DNA of 64,000 bases from Sphingomonas sp. (GCF_029239295.1 NZ_JAQZBC010000002.1:1-64000); one strand, 5' to 3'; positions 27,887 to 37,870 are shown, numbered from the stretch's first letter. Program-made: numbers and translations. Notes: a model not told the origin generated them from the letters alone.

Positions 27887-29967
27887 AGCTGGTCGTCCTT
27901 GGTCTCAGCCTCGGCTCGTCCTGGGGCAACGGCCACGCCACCACCTGGCGCGCGCTCCTGTCCGGGCTTGCCGCGCGCGGGCATGACATCCAGTTCCTCG
28001 AACGCACCGTCCCTTGGTACGAGGGCGACCGGCGCGACCTCACCGATCCCGATTTCTGCCGGCTCGACTATTATGCCGATCTCGCCGATCTGCAGAACTG
28101 GCGCGAGGAGATCGCCAGCGCGGACGCAGTGCTTGTCGGCTCCTATGTCCCCGATGGCGTTGAGGTCGCACGCTACGTGCAGGCGACCGCCACCGGCGTT
28201 ACCGGCTTCTACGATATCGACACGCCCGTAACGCTCGCGAAGCTGGAGCGCGGCGACTTCGAATATCTCTCGCCCGATGTGATCCCCGGCTTCGACCTGT
28301 ATCTGTCATTCACCGGCGGCCCGACGCTCGACCGGATCGAGCAGCAATACGGCGCGAAGGCCGCCCGCGCGCTCTACTGCACCGTCGATGCCGACCGGTA
28401 CCAGCCGCTCGACACCGCCAAGCGCTGGGCGCTCTCCTATCTCGGCACCTACAGCCCTGATCGCCAGCCGACGCTCGAACGCTTGCTGATCGAGCCGGCG
28501 CGCCGCCGCCCGGACCTGCAATTCGCCGTGGCGGGGCCGCAATATCCCGATGACATCGACTGGCCGGCCAATGTCACCCGGATCGATCACTTGCCGCCGG
28601 CCGATCATCCGGCCTTCTACAGCGCGTCGCGGATGACGCTGAACGTCACGCGGGCGGACATGATTGCCGCCGGCTGGTCGCCCTCGGTCCGCCTGTTCGA
28701 GGCCGGCGCCTGCGGCACGCCGATCCTGTCCGATCGCTGGGACGGGATCGATGATCTGTTCACGCCGGGCAGCGAAATCATGCTCGCGGACACGACCGAA
28801 CAGGCGCTCGCCGCGCTCGACCAGGATGCCGTGGCGCTCGGCCACGCCGCCCGCGCGCGCGTGCTGGCCGCCCACACTGCGCCGCACCGCGCGGCTGAAC
28901 TCGAAACCTATCTCATCGATGCGGCAAACCCCCAACCCCGCCGGAGCACGACCAGCATGGACACCAATGACGCGCCCGTCACTCTCGTCGCCGGCGGAGC
29001 CGGGTTCATCGGCTCGCATCTCTGCCAGGCGCTGCTGGAACGCGGCGAGCATGTCCTGTGCCTCGACAATCTCCAGACGTCGCGCGCCACCAACCTCGAC
29101 GATCTGCTCGATCATCCGCGCTTCAGCTTCGTCAAGGCGGACGTGATCGAGAAGCTGCCGGCTGCGGTCACCGATCTCACCAGCCGTATTACGCGGGTGT
29201 ACAATCTCGCCTGCGCGGCCTCGCCCCCGCATTATCAGGCGGACCCCGAACACACGATGCTGACCTGCGTCGTCGGGACCGATCACTTGCTGCGGCTCGC
29301 GGAACAGTCGGGCGCACGCTTCCTCCTCACCTCGACCAGCGAGGTCTATGGCGACCCCGAGGTGCACCCGCAGCGCGAGGATTATCGCGGCGCAGTCAGC
29401 TGCACCGGTCCGCGCGCCTGTTATGACGAGGGGAAGCGCGCAGCCGAGGCGATGGCGCTCGATTTCGCGCGGCTCGGCCGTGCCGACGTCCGCATCGCGC
29501 GCATCTTCAACACCTATGGCCCGCGCATGCACCCTGACGACGGCCGCGTGGTGTCGAACTTCATTTGTCAGGCGCTCTCCAGCGATACGCTGACGGTCTA
29601 TGGCGATGGCAGCCAGACGCGCAGCTTCTGCTATGTCAGCGATCTGGTCGACGGGCTGATCCGGCTGATGGACAGCGACACCGTCGGGGCCGAGCCGGTG
29701 AACCTCGGCAACCCCAACGAACTGACCGTCGGCGATCTGGTGAACCGCATTGTCGCGATGACCGGCACCACCGCGCAGGTCCATTACCAGCCGCTGCCCG
29801 TCGACGATCCGCGCCGGCGAAAGCCGGACATCACCCGCGCCACGACGATGCTCGGCTGGGCGCCGCTGGTACCGCTGGAAGCAGGGCTGTCGCGCACCTG
29901 CGCTTGGTTCGCCGAGGAACTGCGCCAGACGGATCGATTGCCCTTGCTGTCGGTTGCCGCCGAATAA
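27883..29967 (+). CDS. fusion of CgeB-like glycosyltransferase with UDP-glucuronate decarboxylase-like epimerase
   Basis: A 694-residue two-domain protein. Residues 1 to about 345 are a third CgeB-like transferase (WRALLSGLAARGHDIQFLER; NVTRADMIAAGWSPSVRLFE; AGACGTPILSDRWDGIDDLF). After a short Pro/Arg/Ser linker, residues 365-680 form an extended SDR with GGAGFIGSH, TSTSEVYGDPEVHPQ and Tyr514-x3-Lys518 in CYDEGKRAAE, closest by motif to UDP-xylose synthase (UXS). The usual UXS YWGNVNPIG segment is altered to DYRGAVSCTG. An internal ATG at 28957 (residue 359) behind GGAG could also start the second domain separately. It overlaps the gene before by 4 nt. Confidence 0.85.
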   Translation: MKLVVLGLSLGSSWGNGHATTWRALLSGLAARGHDIQFLERTVPWYEGDRRDLTDPDFCRLDYYADLADLQNWREEIASADAVLVGSYVPDGVEVARYVQATATGVTGFYDIDTPVTLAKLERGDFEYLSPDVIPGFDLYLSFTGGPTLDRIEQQYGAKAARALYCTVDADRYQPLDTAKRWALSYLGTYSPDRQPTLERLLIEPARRRPDLQFAVAGPQYPDDIDWPANVTRIDHLPPADHPAFYSASRMTLNVTRADMIAAGWSPSVRLFEAGACGTPILSDRWDGIDDLFTPGSEIMLADTTEQALAALDQDAVALGHAARARVLAAHTAPHRAAELETYLIDAANPQPRRSTTSMDTNDAPVTLVAGGAGFIGSHLCQALLERGEHVLCLDNLQTSRATNLDDLLDHPRFSFVKADVIEKLPAAVTDLTSRITRVYNLACAASPPHYQADPEHTMLTCVVGTDHLLRLAEQSGARFLLTSTSEVYGDPEVHPQREDYRGAVSCTGPRACYDEGKRAAEAMALDFARLGRADVRIARIFNTYGPRMHPDDGRVVSNFICQALSSDTLTVYGDGSQTRSFCYVSDLVDGLIRLMDSDTVGAEPVNLGNPNELTVGDLVNRIVAMTGTTAQVHYQPLPVDDPRRRKPDITRATTMLGWAPLVPLEAGLSRTCAWFAEELRQTDRLPLLSVAAE

Positions 29968-29978
29968 GGAGAGCGATC

Positions 29979-30134
29979 ATGGACAAGCGTGAAACCACCG
30001 AGGCCAAGCGGCCCAACCTGTCGACCGAGCATCAGAAGGAAGGCGACGCGCGGCGCCCGTCCGACACGCTCGACAAGGGGCAGACCAACGATCAGTCGAT
30101 CGAGCGCAAGACCTCGCTCACCCGCAACGAGTAG
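29979..30134 (+). CDS. small charged protein at the end of the glycan operon
   Basis: A 51-residue, very hydrophilic protein (MDKRETTEAKRPNLSTEHQK at the start, SIERKTSLTRNE at the end) with no Cys, Trp or hydrophobic segment, probably disordered. It lies 11 nt after the fusion gene with an AAGGAGAG Shine-Dalgarno 5-6 nt before ATG, so translation is likely. I recognise no family. Confidence 0.6.
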   Translation: MDKRETTEAKRPNLSTEHQKEGDARRPSDTLDKGQTNDQSIERKTSLTRNE

Positions 30135-30298
30135 CATGCCCCAGGTGAGGCGCGGCAATATAGGTTAGTGACATTGCCGCGCCCACCCCGGCCATGGACC
30201 ACAGCGTTGCCGGCGAAAGCGCGCTTTTCCCGTGCAGTTTCAATGACTAGTCATTTGTATTGCACAATCGTTACGGTCGCCATAGTTCATGGCTGGCG

Positions 30299-32251
30299 AT
30301 GACCAGCAACCCCAACCAGCATCTGCTCGCAATGGAAACGGAACGCCGGTCCCAGCTGCTGCTGGATGCGGTCCGGGACTACGCCATCTATCTGCTCGAC
30401 GCCGATGGGCATGTGGTCAGCTGGAACGCCGGGGCGCAGCGGTTCAAGGGCTACCGCGCCCACGAGATCATCGGCGAGCATTTCTCCCGCTTCTACACGC
30501 CGGAAGACCGCGCGACCGGGCTGCCCGCGCGCGCGCTGCAGACCGCCGCGACCGAGGGGAAGTTCGAGGCCGAGGGCTGGCGGATGCGAAAGGATGGAAC
30601 GCGCTTCTGGGCCAGCGTCGTCATCGATCCGGTCCACAACGATGATGGCACGATCATCGGCTATGCCAAGGTCACGCGCGACATCAGCGACAAGAAGGAC
30701 GCGGAACGCGCGCTGTTCAACAGCGAGCAGCAATTCCGCCTGCTGGTGCAGGGCGTACGCGATTACGCCATCTACATGCTCGATCCCGACGGCAACGTCT
30801 CCAGCTGGAACGCCGGGGCGCAGGCGATCAAGGGCTATACCGCGGACGAGATCATCGGCGCGCATTTCTCCCGCTTCTACACGCCCGAAGACCGGGAGAA
30901 GGGAGAACCGGCCAAGGCGCTGCGCGCCGCGCTGACCCACGGCACCTTCGAGAAGGAGGCGCTGCGGCTGCGCAAGGACGGCAGCACCTTCTGGGCGCAT
31001 GTCGTCATTGATCCGATCTACGACGATGCCGGCGTGCTGACCGGCTTCACCAAAATCACCCGCGACGTGACGGAGCGTCGCCATGCCCAGGAAGAACTGG
31101 ACACTGCGCGCGAGGCACTGGCGCAAAGCCAAAAGATGGAGGCGATCGGCCGGCTGACCGGCGGGGTGGCGCATGATTTCAACAATCTGCTCACCGTGAT
31201 CCGATCCTCCGCCGATCTGCTGCAATTACCCAATCAGAGCGAGGAAAAGCGGCAGCGCTATATCGCTGCCATTGCCGAGACCGCCGACCGCGCGGCGCAA
31301 CTGACCGGTCAATTGCTCGCCTTTGCGCGCCGCCAGCCGCTGGAACCCGAGACCTTCGTGGTAGGTGACCGCGTGCTCGGCCTGGAGCGGCTGATCACCA
31401 CCACCGTCGGATCCCCGGTTAAGGTGGAGGTGACGATCGCCGGTGATGTCGGCTGCGTGACCGCCGATCCCAATCAGTTCGAGTCCGCCGTGCTCAACAT
31501 CGCGATCAATGCTCGAGACGCGATGCCCGATGGCGGCGTGCTGCGGATCACCGCGCGCAATACGACCCATGTCCCATCGGTGCGCCGCCATGCCGCGGTG
31601 GAGGGTGATTTTGTCGCCGTCGACATCAGCGACAGCGGCACCGGCATGGATGCGGAGACACAGGGCCGCATCTTCGAACCGTTCTTCACGACCAAGGCGA
31701 TCGGGCGTGGCACTGGCCTCGGCCTCAGCCAGGCGTACGGCTTTGCCAAGCAATCGGGTGGCGAGATCAGCGTGTGCAGCCGCCCGGGCCAGGGCAGCAC
31801 CTTCACCATCTACCTGCCTCGCGCCGCCGCCGTGGCGCCGGCGCGGGAGCCACTGACGCCTGCCGCGCTGCGTCATGCGTTGCCGACGCAGCGTGTCCTG
31901 ATGGTGGAGGACAATGAAGTGGTTGGTCGCTTCGCGCGCACGCTGCTCGAGGAACTGGGCCAGTCGACCACCTGGGCCACCAATGGCGAGTCCGCGCTTC
32001 GCTTGCTGGAGGAGGCGGACGGCGCCTTCGACCTGCTATTCACCGACGTCGTGATGCCGGGCATGAGCGGGATCGATCTGGCGAAGGAAGTGGAACACCG
32101 CTGGCCGCATTGCCGCGTGGTGCTGACCAGTGGCTACAGCCACGTGCTGGCGGAAGAAGGAAACCACGGCTTCCCGCTGCTGCGCAAACCCTATTCGCTG
32201 GACAAGCTGATGTCGGTGCTGGGCCTGGTGCCCGCGAAGCTGGCATCCTGA
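30299..32251 (+). CDS. hybrid PAS-PAS sensor histidine kinase/response regulator
   Basis: A 650-residue cytosolic hybrid kinase with no transmembrane segment. It has two nearly identical PAS domains with their C-terminal caps (about 14-140 and 143-262) and a coiled linker. A dimerisation domain follows, with the phospho-accepting His292 in [11 protein letters not shown], then a HATPase domain with [10 protein letters not shown] (N box), DSGTGM and GTGLGLSQ. The receiver domain has Asp583 in [12 protein letters not shown]. The start codon is uncertain (ATG 30299; TTG 30260). PAS ligand unknown; light, redox or haem sensing cannot be told. No output regulator is adjacent. Confidence 0.9.
   Translation: MTSNPNQHLLAMETERRSQLLLDAVRDYAIYLLDADGHVVSWNAGAQRFKGYRAHEIIGEHFSRFYTPEDRATGLPARALQTAATEGKFEAEGWRMRKDGTRFWASVVIDPVHNDDGTIIGYAKVTRDISDKKDAERALFNSEQQFRLLVQGVRDYAIYMLDPDGNVSSWNAGAQAIKGYTADEIIGAHFSRFYTPEDREKGEPAKALRAALTHGTFEKEALRLRKDGSTFWAHVVIDPIYDDAGVLTGFTKITRDVTERRHAQEELDTAREALAQSQKMEAIGRLTGGVAHDFNNLLTVIRSSADLLQLPNQSEEKRQRYIAAIAETADRAAQLTGQLLAFARRQPLEPETFVVGDRVLGLERLITTTVGSPVKVEVTIAGDVGCVTADPNQFESAVLNIAINARDAMPDGGVLRITARNTTHVPSVRRHAAVEGDFVAVDISDSGTGMDAETQGRIFEPFFTTKAIGRGTGLGLSQAYGFAKQSGGEISVCSRPGQGSTFTIYLPRAAAVAPAREPLTPAALRHALPTQRVLMVEDNEVVGRFARTLLEELGQSTTWATNGESALRLLEEADGAFDLLFTDVVMPGMSGIDLAKEVEHRWPHCRVVLTSGYSHVLAEEGNHGFPLLRKPYSLDKLMSVLGLVPAKLAS
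30341..31075 (+). repeat. tandem PAS-encoding duplication, 384-bp period
   Basis: Two blocks in the sensor kinase gene repeat at 384 bp (128 codons). Shared stretches such as the one beginning at 30419 recur at 30803, and the one at 30479 recurs at 30863, with long runs of identical bases. The two PAS domains arose by in-frame tandem duplication, or have been kept similar by gene conversion. Confidence 0.75.
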
Positions 32252-32270
32252 ACACCGCCCTTCGGGTGCC

Positions 32271-32744
32271 TTATCCGCTCGCGTCGCGGATCGTTTCCAT
32301 CACCACATAGGTCGACGTGCTCGCCACATGCGGCAGCGTCGAAATGCGCTCGCCCAGCACCGCGCGATAGCTGCGGATGTCGGCCGTCCGCACCTTCAGC
32401 AGATAATCGAAATGGCTGGCGATCATGTGGCACTCCTCCACCTCGGGAATCGCCAGCACACCGCGGCGGAACTCCTCCAGCGCCGCCTCGCGCGTGTCGG
32501 ACAGCTTCACTTCGGTGAACGCGACATGCCCCTGCCCCAGCCGGGCCGGATCGATCACTGCCCGGAACCCTCGAATGATCTTGCGATCGGTCAGTCGGCC
32601 CAGGCGAACCTGGCACGGCGTCTTTGACAGGCCCACGCGCTTCGCCAGTTCGGTGACGGACAGCCGCCCGTCCTCCCGCAGCACCTGGATGATCTTTCGG
32701 TCGAACTGGTCCAGTTCATTGGGATCGGAAGGCGAAACGTCCAT
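32271..32744 (-). CDS. putR: Lrp/AsnC-family regulator, proline-utilisation type
   Basis: A 157-residue Lrp/AsnC regulator. The N-terminal winged helix-turn-helix (about 10-60) includes LDQFDRKIIQVLREDGRLSV and AKRVGLSKTPCQVRLGRLTD. The C-terminal RAM ligand-binding domain holds VEECHMIASHFDYLLKVRT. The start at 32744 has GAGG 6-8 nt upstream. It is divergent from putA over 107 bp; in other alphaproteobacteria this arrangement marks PutR, which activates putA in response to proline. The name is by context and similarity. Confidence 0.85.
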   Translation of the reverse strand: MDVSPSDPNELDQFDRKIIQVLREDGRLSVTELAKRVGLSKTPCQVRLGRLTDRKIIRGFRAVIDPARLGQGHVAFTEVKLSDTREAALEEFRRGVLAIPEVEECHMIASHFDYLLKVRTADIRSYRAVLGERISTLPHVASTSTYVVMETIRDASG

Positions 32745-32851
32745 GAAGTGCCTCAACTACAAACCGTCTGACCTGCGGCATGGCCCATCATAAGTCAGAT
32801 CGCCCGACGACGCATCGCTATATTATGGCCTCAACTTCCCGGACTGAGACC

Positions 32852-35800
32852 ATGGCCGATCTCCCCCCGCTGTTTGCCGATTTCGCCCCGCCGATCCGCC
32901 CCGCCACCCCGTTGCGCGCGGCCATCACCGCTGCCACCCGCCGGTCGGAGCCCGAGGCGCTCGCCCCGTTGCTCGATGAGGCGTCCTTGCCGGAATCGCT
33001 GAAGGCGCAGGCCCTCGCCACCGCGACCAAGCTGATCACGGCGCTGCGGGCCAAGCACAAGGGCACCGGCGTCGAGGGTCTGGTGCAGGAATATGCCCTG
33101 TCCAGCCAGGAAGGCGTCGCCTTGATGTGCCTCGCCGAAGCCCTGCTGCGCATCCCCGACGACGACACGCGCGACGCGCTGATCCGGGACAAGATCGCCG
33201 GCGGCGATTGGCGCAGCCACATGGGCGACGGCCGCTCGCTGTTCGTCAATGCCGCTACCTGGGGCCTCGTGGTCACCGGCAAGCTCACCAGCAGCGTCAA
33301 CGATCGCGGCCTTGCCGCTGCCCTCACCCGCCTGATTGCCCGCGCGGGCGAGCCGGTCATCCGCCGCGGCGTTGATATGGCGATGCGCATGATGGGCGAA
33401 CAGTTCGTCACCGGCGAGACGATCGGCGAGGCGCTGAAACGCGCCCGTCCGCTCGAAACGCGCGGTTTCGGCTACAGCTACGACATGCTCGGCGAGGCGG
33501 CGACCACCGCCGCCGACGCCGACCGCTACTATCGCGATTACGAAACGGCGGTCCACGCGATCGGCAAGGCGTCGGCCGGCCGCGGCGTCTATGCCGGCCC
33601 CGGTATCTCGATCAAGCTCTCCGCCCTCCACCCCCGCTATGCCCGCGCCCAGGCCGACCGGGTCATGGCAGAACTGCTGCCCAAGGTCCGCGACCTCGCA
33701 CTGATCGCCAAGGGCTATGACATCGGCTTCAACATCGACGCGGAGGAGGCTGACCGCCTCGAACTCTCGCTCGACCTGCTGGAAAGCCTGTCGCTCGATC
33801 CCGCACTCGCCGGCTGGAACGGCCTCGGCTTCGTCATCCAGGCCTATGGCAAGCGCTGCCCGTTCGTGATCGACTGGATCGTCGACCTAGCTCGCCGCTC
33901 GAACCGCCGGATCATGGTCCGGCTGGTCAAGGGCGCCTATTGGGACGCCGAGATCAAGCGCGCGCAGGTCGATGGCCAGGTGGATTTCCCCGTCTATACG
34001 CGCAAGATCCACACCGACGTATCCTACATCGCCTGCGCCCGCCGCCTGCTCGCGAACCGCGACGCCGTGTTCCCGCAATTCGCCACCCACAATGCGCAGA
34101 CGCTGGCGACCGTCCACGCCATGGCCGGGCCGGACTTCACCATCGGCGATTACGAGTTTCAGTGCCTCCACGGCATGGGCGAACCGCTGTATGACGAGGT
34201 GGTCGGCGCGGACAAATTGAACCGCCCCTGCCGCATCTACGCCCCCGTCGGCACGCATGAGACATTGCTCGCCTATCTCGTCCGCCGCCTGCTGGAAAAT
34301 GGCGCGAATTCGTCGTTCGTGAACCGCATCGCCGATCCGGAGGTGTCGATCGCCGACCTCGTCGCCGACCCCGTCGCGATCGTCCGCGCCAGCGATACGC
34401 CGGGTCAGAAGCATGCCGCCATCGCGCTGCCGGCTGATCTCTACCCCCGCCGCCGCAATTCAGACGGCCTCGACCTCGCCGACGAACGCGCGCTCGCGGC
34501 GCTTGCCGCAACGATGCAGGCCGGCGCGCACAGCGACTGGCGCGCCGCCCCCAATGATGGTCAGGGCACCGCTCGCCCCGTGCTGAACCCTGCCGACCAC
34601 CGCGACACCGTCGGCACCGTCGTAGAGGCGAGCGCCGCGCAAGCCACCGCTGCCGCCCGCACGGCAGCGGCCGCCGCCCCGGCCTGGGCCGCCGTTCTCC
34701 CCGCCGAGCGGGCGGCGATCCTCGATCGCGCCGCCGACACAATGCAGACGCGCATGGCCGACCTCATCGGGCTGACCGTGCGCGAGGCCGGCAAGTCGAT
34801 CCCCAATGCGATCGGTGAGGTGCGCGAGGCGATCGATTTCCTGCGCTATTACGCCGATCAGGCGCGGCGCAGCTTCGGCCCTGCGCACCAGCCGCTCGGC
34901 ACCGTGACCTGCATCAGCCCGTGGAACTTCCCGCTGGCGATCTTCACCGGTCAGGTCGCCGCCGCGCTGGTCGCCGGCAACACCGTGCTGGCCAAGCCTG
35001 CCGAGGAAACCCCGCTGATCGCCGCGCAGGGCGTCGCCATCCTGCATGAGGCAGGCGTTCCGGCCGACGTGCTTCAGCTCGTTCCCGGTGACGGTTCGAT
35101 CGGCGCCGCGCTGGTCGCTGCGCCGGAAACGGCGGCGGTGATGTTTACCGGCTCCACCGAAGTCGCGCGCCTTATTCAGCGCGAACTCGCCACCCGCCTC
35201 TCGGCTGAGGGCACCCCGATCCCGCTGATCGCCGAGACCGGCGGCCAGAATGCGATGATCGTCGACAGCTCCGCGCTCGCCGAACAGGTGGTGGCAGACG
35301 TCATTGCCTCCGCCTTCGACAGCGCCGGCCAGCGCTGCTCGGCGCTGCGCGTCCTGTGCCTGCAGGAAGAAGTCGCCGACCGCATCCTCACGATGCTGCG
35401 CGGTGCGCTTCAGGAGCTGCGCCTCGGCCGTACCGATCGGTTGGCAGTGGACATCGGACCCGTCATCACTGCCGAGGCGCAAGCCAACATCACGCGCCAT
35501 ATCGAGGCAATGCGCAGCCGCGGCCACAAGGTGGATTCGCTGCCGCTAACCGACGAGACCGCCCATGGCACCTTCGTCGCGCCGACGATCATCGAACTGT
35601 CCGACATCGCCGAGCTGCAGCGCGAGGTGTTCGGGCCGGTGCTCCACGTCGTCCGGTACAAGCGCAGCGGCCTCGACGCGCTGATCGACCGGATCAACGC
35701 CACTGGCTATGGCCTCACCTTCGGCCTCCACACCCGGCTGGACGAGACGATCGCCCATGTCACCGCACGGGTGAAGGCGGGCAATCTCTACATCAACCGC

Positions 35801-36463
35801 AACGTCATCGGTGCGATCGTCGGGGTGCAGCCGTTCGGCGGACGTGGCCTTTCGGGTACCGGGCCAAAGGCCGGCGGGCCGCTGTATCTCGGCCGGCTGG
35901 TGCGCGGCCCGATCGAGGCGCCGGCCGGCACCTCGACCATTGCCGATGCCGCCACGCGTGACCTGGCGCTGTGGCTGGAGGGTCGCGGGAACGGGGCGGA
36001 AGCGGATCGTGCGCGCGAGATCGCCGCCGCCTCCCCATTGGGGCTCGAGACAGAACTCGATGGCCCTGTGGGTGAGCGCAACCTCTATGCGCTGCATCCG
36101 CGCGGCCGCATCCTGCTGCTGCCCCAAACCAGCGCCGGACTCATGGCGCAGCTCGCCGCCGCGCTCGCCACCGGTAACGATCTGGTGGTGGACGCCGCGC
36201 GGCGCACCGATCTGCCCGCGCCCATCGCTGCCCGGGTTCGCTGGAGCGACGATTGGAGCAAGGACGGCCCCTATGCCGGTGCGCTGATCGAGGGAGACGC
36301 GGCGCGCGTCCGCGATCTGCAACAGCGCATCGCCACGCTCGACGGGCCGATCGTTCTCACCCAGGCGAACAATTATCGGCTCGAATGGCTGGTGGAGGAG
36401 GTCTCCACCTCGATCAACACCACCGCCGCGGGCGGCAATGCCAGCCTCATGGCGATGACCTGA
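32852..36463 (+). CDS. putA: bifunctional proline dehydrogenase / delta-1-pyrroline-5-carboxylate dehydrogenase
   Basis: A 1203-residue PutA converting proline to glutamate. An FAD-dependent proline dehydrogenase barrel (about 150-480) includes GPGISIKLSALHPRY and DYEFQCLHGMGEPLY. A P5C/aldehyde dehydrogenase domain (about 540-1020) includes ISPWNFPLAIFTGQ, AETGGQNAMIVDSSA and catalytic Cys829 in SAGQRCSALR. A C-terminal domain common to long PutAs follows. The N-terminal ribbon-helix-helix repressor domain of E. coli PutA is absent, consistent with control by the divergent PutR. Start uncertain (32780, 32825 or 32852). It is unusual in lying directly upstream of rplK. Confidence 0.95.
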   Translation: MADLPPLFADFAPPIRPATPLRAAITAATRRSEPEALAPLLDEASLPESLKAQALATATKLITALRAKHKGTGVEGLVQEYALSSQEGVALMCLAEALLRIPDDDTRDALIRDKIAGGDWRSHMGDGRSLFVNAATWGLVVTGKLTSSVNDRGLAAALTRLIARAGEPVIRRGVDMAMRMMGEQFVTGETIGEALKRARPLETRGFGYSYDMLGEAATTAADADRYYRDYETAVHAIGKASAGRGVYAGPGISIKLSALHPRYARAQADRVMAELLPKVRDLALIAKGYDIGFNIDAEEADRLELSLDLLESLSLDPALAGWNGLGFVIQAYGKRCPFVIDWIVDLARRSNRRIMVRLVKGAYWDAEIKRAQVDGQVDFPVYTRKIHTDVSYIACARRLLANRDAVFPQFATHNAQTLATVHAMAGPDFTIGDYEFQCLHGMGEPLYDEVVGADKLNRPCRIYAPVGTHETLLAYLVRRLLENGANSSFVNRIADPEVSIADLVADPVAIVRASDTPGQKHAAIALPADLYPRRRNSDGLDLADERALAALAATMQAGAHSDWRAAPNDGQGTARPVLNPADHRDTVGTVVEASAAQATAAARTAAAAAPAWAAVLPAERAAILDRAADTMQTRMADLIGLTVREAGKSIPNAIGEVREAIDFLRYYADQARRSFGPAHQPLGTVTCISPWNFPLAIFTGQVAAALVAGNTVLAKPAEETPLIAAQGVAILHEAGVPADVLQLVPGDGSIGAALVAAPETAAVMFTGSTEVARLIQRELATRLSAEGTPIPLIAETGGQNAMIVDSSALAEQVVADVIASAFDSAGQRCSALRVLCLQEEVADRILTMLRGALQELRLGRTDRLAVDIGPVITAEAQANITRHIEAMRSRGHKVDSLPLTDETAHGTFVAPTIIELSDIAELQREVFGPVLHVVRYKRSGLDALIDRINATGYGLTFGLHTRLDETIAHVTARVKAGNLYINRNVIGAIVGVQPFGGRGLSGTGPKAGGPLYLGRLVRGPIEAPAGTSTIADAATRDLALWLEGRGNGAEADRAREIAAASPLGLETELDGPVGERNLYALHPRGRILLLPQTSAGLMAQLAAALATGNDLVVDAARRTDLPAPIAARVRWSDDWSKDGPYAGALIEGDAARVRDLQQRIATLDGPIVLTQANNYRLEWLVEEVSTSINTTAAGGNASLMAMT

Positions 36464-36619
36464 TCGATCGCCGGAAGCGCGCGCATGGCGGGGCCCGGCG
36501 GGTCTAGCTTTTCCCCCGCGATCCCGCTATGCGCGCGCTCTTCCAGGTAATTCCCTGGAACGCTTGCGGGAGGGTGCGGCAACGCGCCCGCGACCACCGC
36601 TAAACTTAAAGAGAGTGAC

Positions 36620-37051
36620 ATGGCGAAGAAAATCACAGGCTATATCAAGCTGCAGGTGCCTGCCGGCGCTGCAAACCCGTCGCCGCCGATCGGCCCGGCG
36701 CTGGGTCAGCGCGGCGTGAACATCATGGAGTTCTGCAAGGCGTTCAACGCGCAGACGGCTGACATGGAAAAGGGTTCGCCCCTCCCCACCGTCATCACCG
36801 TGTACGCTGACCGCTCGTTCAGCTTCGAGACGAAGACGCCGCCGGCGACCTTCCTCATCAAGAAGGCGCTGAACCTGAAGTCGGGTTCGAAGGAGCCGGG
36901 CAAGACCTCGGCCGGCACCATCAAGCGCTCGCAGCTGTCGGAAATCGCTCAGGCCAAGATGAAGGACCTGAACGCCAACGACATCGAAGCAGCAACGAAG
37001 ATCATCGAAGGCTCCGCTCGCGCGATGGGCCTCCAGGTTGTGGAGGGCTAA
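36620..37051 (+). CDS. rplK: 50S ribosomal protein L11
   Basis: A 143-residue L11 opening [20 protein letters not shown] with the [21 protein letters not shown]-domain signature (thiostrepton-site face) and a C-terminal rRNA-binding domain ([20 protein letters not shown]). It forms a two-gene unit with rplA. The usual upstream partners secE and nusG are missing; putA lies there instead. Confidence 0.98.
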   Translation: MAKKITGYIKLQVPAGAANPSPPIGPALGQRGVNIMEFCKAFNAQTADMEKGSPLPTVITVYADRSFSFETKTPPATFLIKKALNLKSGSKEPGKTSAGTIKRSQLSEIAQAKMKDLNANDIEAATKIIEGSARAMGLQVVEG

Positions 37052-37055
37052 GAAC

Positions 37056-37748
37056 ATGGCGAAGCTCACGAAGAAGCAGAAGTCGATCACGGTCGACCGC
37101 GAGAAGCTGCACGGCGTTGACGAGGCGATCAGCCTCGCAAAGTCGGGTGCGACCTCGAAGTTCGACGAGACGATCGAAGTCGCGCTGAACCTCGGCGTTG
37201 ATCCGCGTCACGCTGACCAGATGGTCCGCGGCGTCGTCACCCTGCCCAAGGGCACCGGCAAGACCGTTCGCGTCGGCGTGTTCGCTCGCGGCGCAAAGGC
37301 TGAAGAGGCTTTGGCTGCCGGCGCCGACGTCGTCGGTGCGGAAGACCTGATGGAAACCATCCAGGGCGGCAAGATCGACTTCGATCGCTGCATCGCGACC
37401 CCGGACATGATGGGCATCGTCGGCCGTCTCGGTAAGGTTCTGGGTCCGAAGGGCCTGATGCCGAACCCAAAGCTCGGCACTGTGACGATGAACGTCGCCG
37501 AGGCGGTGAAGGCTGCCAAGGGCGGTCAGGTTGAGTATCGCGTCGAGAAGGCCGGTATCATCCATTCCGGCATCGGCAAGGCAAGCTTCCCGGCCGAAGA
37601 TCTGCGCGCGAACTTCGACGCGCTGGTCGATGCGGTGGTCAAGGCAAAGCCGGCTGGCGCCAAGGGCAAGTACGTCCGCAAGGTCGCGATCTCCAGCACC
37701 ATGGGTGCCGGCATCAAGATCGACGTGGCGGAAGTCGCCTCGGCCTGA
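37056..37748 (+). CDS. rplA: 50S ribosomal protein L1
   Basis: A 230-residue L1 with the family signature [20 protein letters not shown]. The start at 37056 (MAKLTKKQK) lies 4 nt after the rplK stop, so the pair is translationally coupled. L1 forms the ribosome stalk near the E site and, in E. coli, represses its own operon. A strong terminator follows, separating this unit from rplJ-rplL 7 kb away. Confidence 0.98.
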   Translation: MAKLTKKQKSITVDREKLHGVDEAISLAKSGATSKFDETIEVALNLGVDPRHADQMVRGVVTLPKGTGKTVRVGVFARGAKAEEALAAGADVVGAEDLMETIQGGKIDFDRCIATPDMMGIVGRLGKVLGPKGLMPNPKLGTVTMNVAEAVKAAKGGQVEYRVEKAGIIHSGIGKASFPAEDLRANFDALVDAVVKAKPAGAKGKYVRKVAISSTMGAGIKIDVAEVASA

Positions 37749-37777
37749 TCCGGGCTTTTCAGTTTGCGTAACAAAGG

Positions 37778-37805
37778 AGGCCGGGGGCAACCCCGGCCTT
37801 TTTTG
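37778..37805 (+). terminator. rho-independent terminator of rplK-rplA
   Basis: AGGCCGGGG (37778-37786) pairs with CCCCGGCCT (37791-37799) around a 4-nt loop, followed by six or seven T. It ends the rplKA transcript 30 nt after the rplA stop. Confidence 0.92.
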
Positions 37806-37870
37806 TTGCCCGCTGCCGCCGTCGGCATCGCCCGCGTGAACCCATCCATTGCCGGGGCGTTACGACCGGC

